Assembly (NCBI GenBank): GCA_964200185.2
Contig: CAXNAD020000335.1
Span: 1 to 21,546 of the forward strand
DNA: 21,546 nucleotides
Direction: 5' to 3'
Source: Choristocarpus tenellus KU-1152
Taxonomy: Eukaryota > Phaeophyceae
The notes beneath the pieces are model-generated. The model saw only the letters and a program-made list of their open reading frames with translations, made no database searches and had not been told where the DNA came from. Both the position numbers and the translations under genes were made by a program. Within the stretch, counting starts at the first letter, position 1. Each line of letters begins with the position of its first letter. Shown here in pieces: positions 19,596 through 21,546 of the stretch.

Positions 19596-20369
19596 TCATG
19601 CCATCTTATCCCCCCGGTATTGTCCCCCATACCCCTTTGGTCGAACTTCTCCCCTTCCCCGTTTCAATTTACGAGATGAACGAGTTTCATCTTCGATATC
19701 CTCTTTACTGTGGCGTTTTCGCCTATCTTTCCTCTCCTTCTTCCTCTTCTTTTCTTTGGGCGATCTCACATTACGTGTGGGTACACAACCTACTACTTCA
19801 TCACTCCCAACCACGCTCACAACTGAACGCTGGCGTTTCCCTCTCAAAGATTCCTTGTCATAACTCTCCCCTTCAGTGCCTGTCGCTTGAGCCCTAAATT
19901 CTTTGCGATCTTTGCGTTCAGTCAGTGTGAGATTGGTAGGTGACTGCTGGCGAGGTATTTCTCTTGGAAAGTGTTTAGGTCCTCTACCTCCTCCCAGGCT
20001 GTTCACCGGGATCTCTTCCGTGCTTCTGTCCCCCACGTTTTTCCGTCGCCCATTCATAGCACGTTGGACACGTTCTTTTGCCTCTTCTTGTACGCGATGC
20101 TGGCGCCAGCAGTCCTCTTCCTCCTCTCTTCTGTTGTGGGACTTCAAACCCATCATAGTGTTGAGGAGGAAAGTCTTATTTACACCACTAGGCCCGATCG
20201 GCACAGCAGGTCTCGGTTTCGATACGCCACCGCGAGTCTGAAATATAGATGGCGCAAAGACATCAGGGGAGGGTACCTTACCCATTGCTCGCCTCACACG
20301 TTCATCCATTTCTAGTCTGAGCAGTTGTTGCGTAAATGGTGTAAGTTGTGGGATACAAAAACGTAACAT
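19596..20369 (-). CDS. Lysine/arginine-rich probable nuclear protein, weakly NKAPD1-like
   Basis: A single open exon of 257 codons with ATG at 20369, the longest uninterrupted ORF in the window. Residues 65-104 form a charged helix, NKTFLLNTMMGLKSHNRREE followed by an acidic EED-CW stretch and EEAKERVQRA. This recalls the LL-x-HN-x-EE-x-W pattern near the N-terminus of NKAPD1 (C11orf57). The C-terminal region has dense KEKKRKKERKDRRKRH clusters, consistent with nuclear or nucleolar targeting. No enzyme motif, signal peptide or membrane segment. Base composition is GC- and CpG-richer than the flanks. It lies 126 bp from a divergent plus-strand start. The gene call is solid; the family link is a weak recollection and the function is unknown. 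Confidence 0.75.
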   Translation of the reverse strand: MLRFCIPQLTPFTQQLLRLEMDERVRRAMGKVPSPDVFAPSIFQTRGGVSKPRPAVPIGPSGVNKTFLLNTMMGLKSHNRREEEEDCWRQHRVQEEAKERVQRAMNGRRKNVGDRSTEEIPVNSLGGGRGPKHFPREIPRQQSPTNLTLTERKDRKEFRAQATGTEGESYDKESLRGKRQRSVVSVVGSDEVVGCVPTRNVRSPKEKKRKKERKDRRKRHSKEDIEDETRSSRKLKRGRGEVRPKGYGGQYRGDKMA

Positions 20370-20495
20370 ATCGATCGCCTTATGTATTTCGCATTACCCT
20401 AACCCTAATTCAAATATTCCATGAACCTTCCTGAACCAGTCTATTGATATATCAACATGTATCACTACCCTACCCCAACTTCATTGTTTCTCGAG
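20370..20495. promoter_or_regulatory. Putative bidirectional promoter with telomere-like motif
   Basis: This short interval separates ATG 20369 (-) from ATG 20496 (+). It contains CCCTAACCCTAA (20397-20408), two exact telomere-type hexamers, and no MITE sequence around them. Promoter activity is inferred from position. Confidence 0.35.
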
Positions 20496-21546
20496 ATGTC
20501 GGAGAAAGACTGTCCTGGGGGGAATACTGGTGAGGCACCCGTACTTTCTTTCTTCCTTATAAAAATGAAAAATGAATGAGGAGTCGACATTGGCAATCAA
20601 GCGTAAGTCTTGTCCCAGTTTAAAGAGAATTTGTTGAAGAGTTCATAGTTCGAGGTCAGGGGTCGTAACAAGTTGTGGAGGACTTCAGTCTGAGCTGTGG
20701 TATCGATAGATGTGCTTCCGCTAAGAATTTTGATCTATTGATGAAAAAACCTCCCTTGAACCATAATCCTATTAATGGTGCTTATGTTGCCACGATGACT
20801 TCTACTTCAGTTCTGTCGAAAGATGTCACAGTTCAACAATTACTAAACTCCAAAATAGGGTCTTTCGACTCACTAAAAATCAAAGGGAATCGTGCATGAG
20901 CCCCCCTGCTTAACCGTGGGAGAAAATATATCAGGCATCGTAACAGTGAGTGTTCATATTGCCCACGTTCCCTTCTCTGCCAAACTATGATGATCAGATC
21001 AACAATCCTTGAAACAGGGGGTGAGCGAGGGGGTAATACAACGGCACAGAACAATTCGCCTACGACCGAGAAGTTACGAAGTCCCAAAACTCGGTGAACT
21101 TTGGTGAGGGAGTGGATTTGTGGTTTACAAACTATAGAGCTGTACTTCTGGATCGCATTTTATGCTAGTAACTAACATGTGTAGGGTCTCGTATTGATGT
21201 GTGTTAGTCATTTTTCAAACTGGTTCTCATTCATCCTGGGGGATTCTACTGGTAGAGTTTTTGTAATACACATCCACATCCCCTCTTGGGATAAATGATT
21301 GGTAATTCGGTATACAACCCTCGTCTAAAGCATGTTGTTCTCTACCAGTCGATCACTCGGTATTGATTATCAATTGAAGGACCTACACGGCAATGAATAC
21401 AATGCGCCAAATCTAGGTTTACCAATAACCTCGCATCTGCAACAGTGGCATGTCATACTTTTAGACCTACCGCACCTTTGTATCTCCCCCCCCCCCCCTG
21501 CTCCTTTCTTTTTCCAAACTTTTTCTTTCTTGCAGCCTTTGTGTCC
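20496..21546 (+). CDS. Tentative 5' end of a gene running off the window
   Basis: Exon 1 (20496-20529) reads MSEKDCPGGNT and ends ACTG|GTGAGG, a good donor in phase 1. In one model, exon 2 is 21018-21093 (after ...CCTTGAAACAG), encoding GGERGGNTTAQNNSPTTEKL and then RSPKT. It leaves in phase 2 and joins an excellent acceptor at 21535 (TTTTTCTTTCTTGCAG), where exon 3 starts and the window ends. In another, exon 1 joins an acceptor near 20672 and an ORF ending at 20899 (VEDFSLSCGIDRCASAK). The first model is favoured by the last acceptor. A 13-C run sits at 21486-21498 upstream of that acceptor. Product unknown. Confidence 0.35.

Noticed and set aside
1-21546. tRNA, rRNA or other structural RNA genes
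   Set aside because: No tRNA-like box B (GGTTCRANNCC) in a foldable context and no rRNA-like stretch were found by eye; a covariance-model scan would be decisive.

Overview
This is eukaryotic nuclear DNA, moderately AT-rich, with genes split by canonical GT-AG introns (about 130 bp to 1.9 kb), minisatellites, dispersed repeats and scattered TTAGGG-like telomeric motifs. Two genes point to an animal or close relative: the 3' part of a gene resembling the axonemal protein SPEF2, and a complete gene resembling FAM185A. Gene spacing of a few kilobases and short introns would suit an early-branching animal such as a sponge. That placement is inference; no taxonomic marker is present.

Layout. 1-4943 (+): the last six exons of the SPEF2-like gene, with introns carrying tandem repeats and two copies of a short inverted-terminal-repeat transposon (MITE). 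4944-7393: mostly repeats, a third MITE copy and one possible isolated exon. 7394-8561 (-): a two-exon gene for an FNIP-repeat protein, a family best known from amoebae, algae and giant viruses. 8562-9279: a fourth MITE copy. 9300-10340: a CpG-rich stretch with several short ORFs but no convincing gene. 10341-11530: very AT-rich. 11531-14944 (-): three tentative small multi-exon genes, supported by splice signals and matching phases but not by homology. 15112-18850 (+): the four-exon FAM185A-like gene, divergent from the last tentative gene. 19596-20369 (-): a single-exon gene for a basic, lysine-rich, probably nuclear protein with a weak resemblance to NKAPD1. 20496 onward (+): the tentative start of a gene that runs off the window, divergent from the previous one across about 126 bp containing CCCTAACCCTAA.

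The genes do not form an operon or pathway. The SPEF2-like protein belongs in the ciliary central apparatus, FAM185A is probably mitochondrial, and the lysine-rich protein is probably nuclear. The most interesting features are the MITE family with telomere-like ends and a conserved internal hairpin, the intron-bearing FNIP gene in an animal-like genome, and the apparent early stop of the SPEF2-like gene. Small-exon models are marked as tentative, because short ORFs that look like protein are easy to find by eye on either strand.
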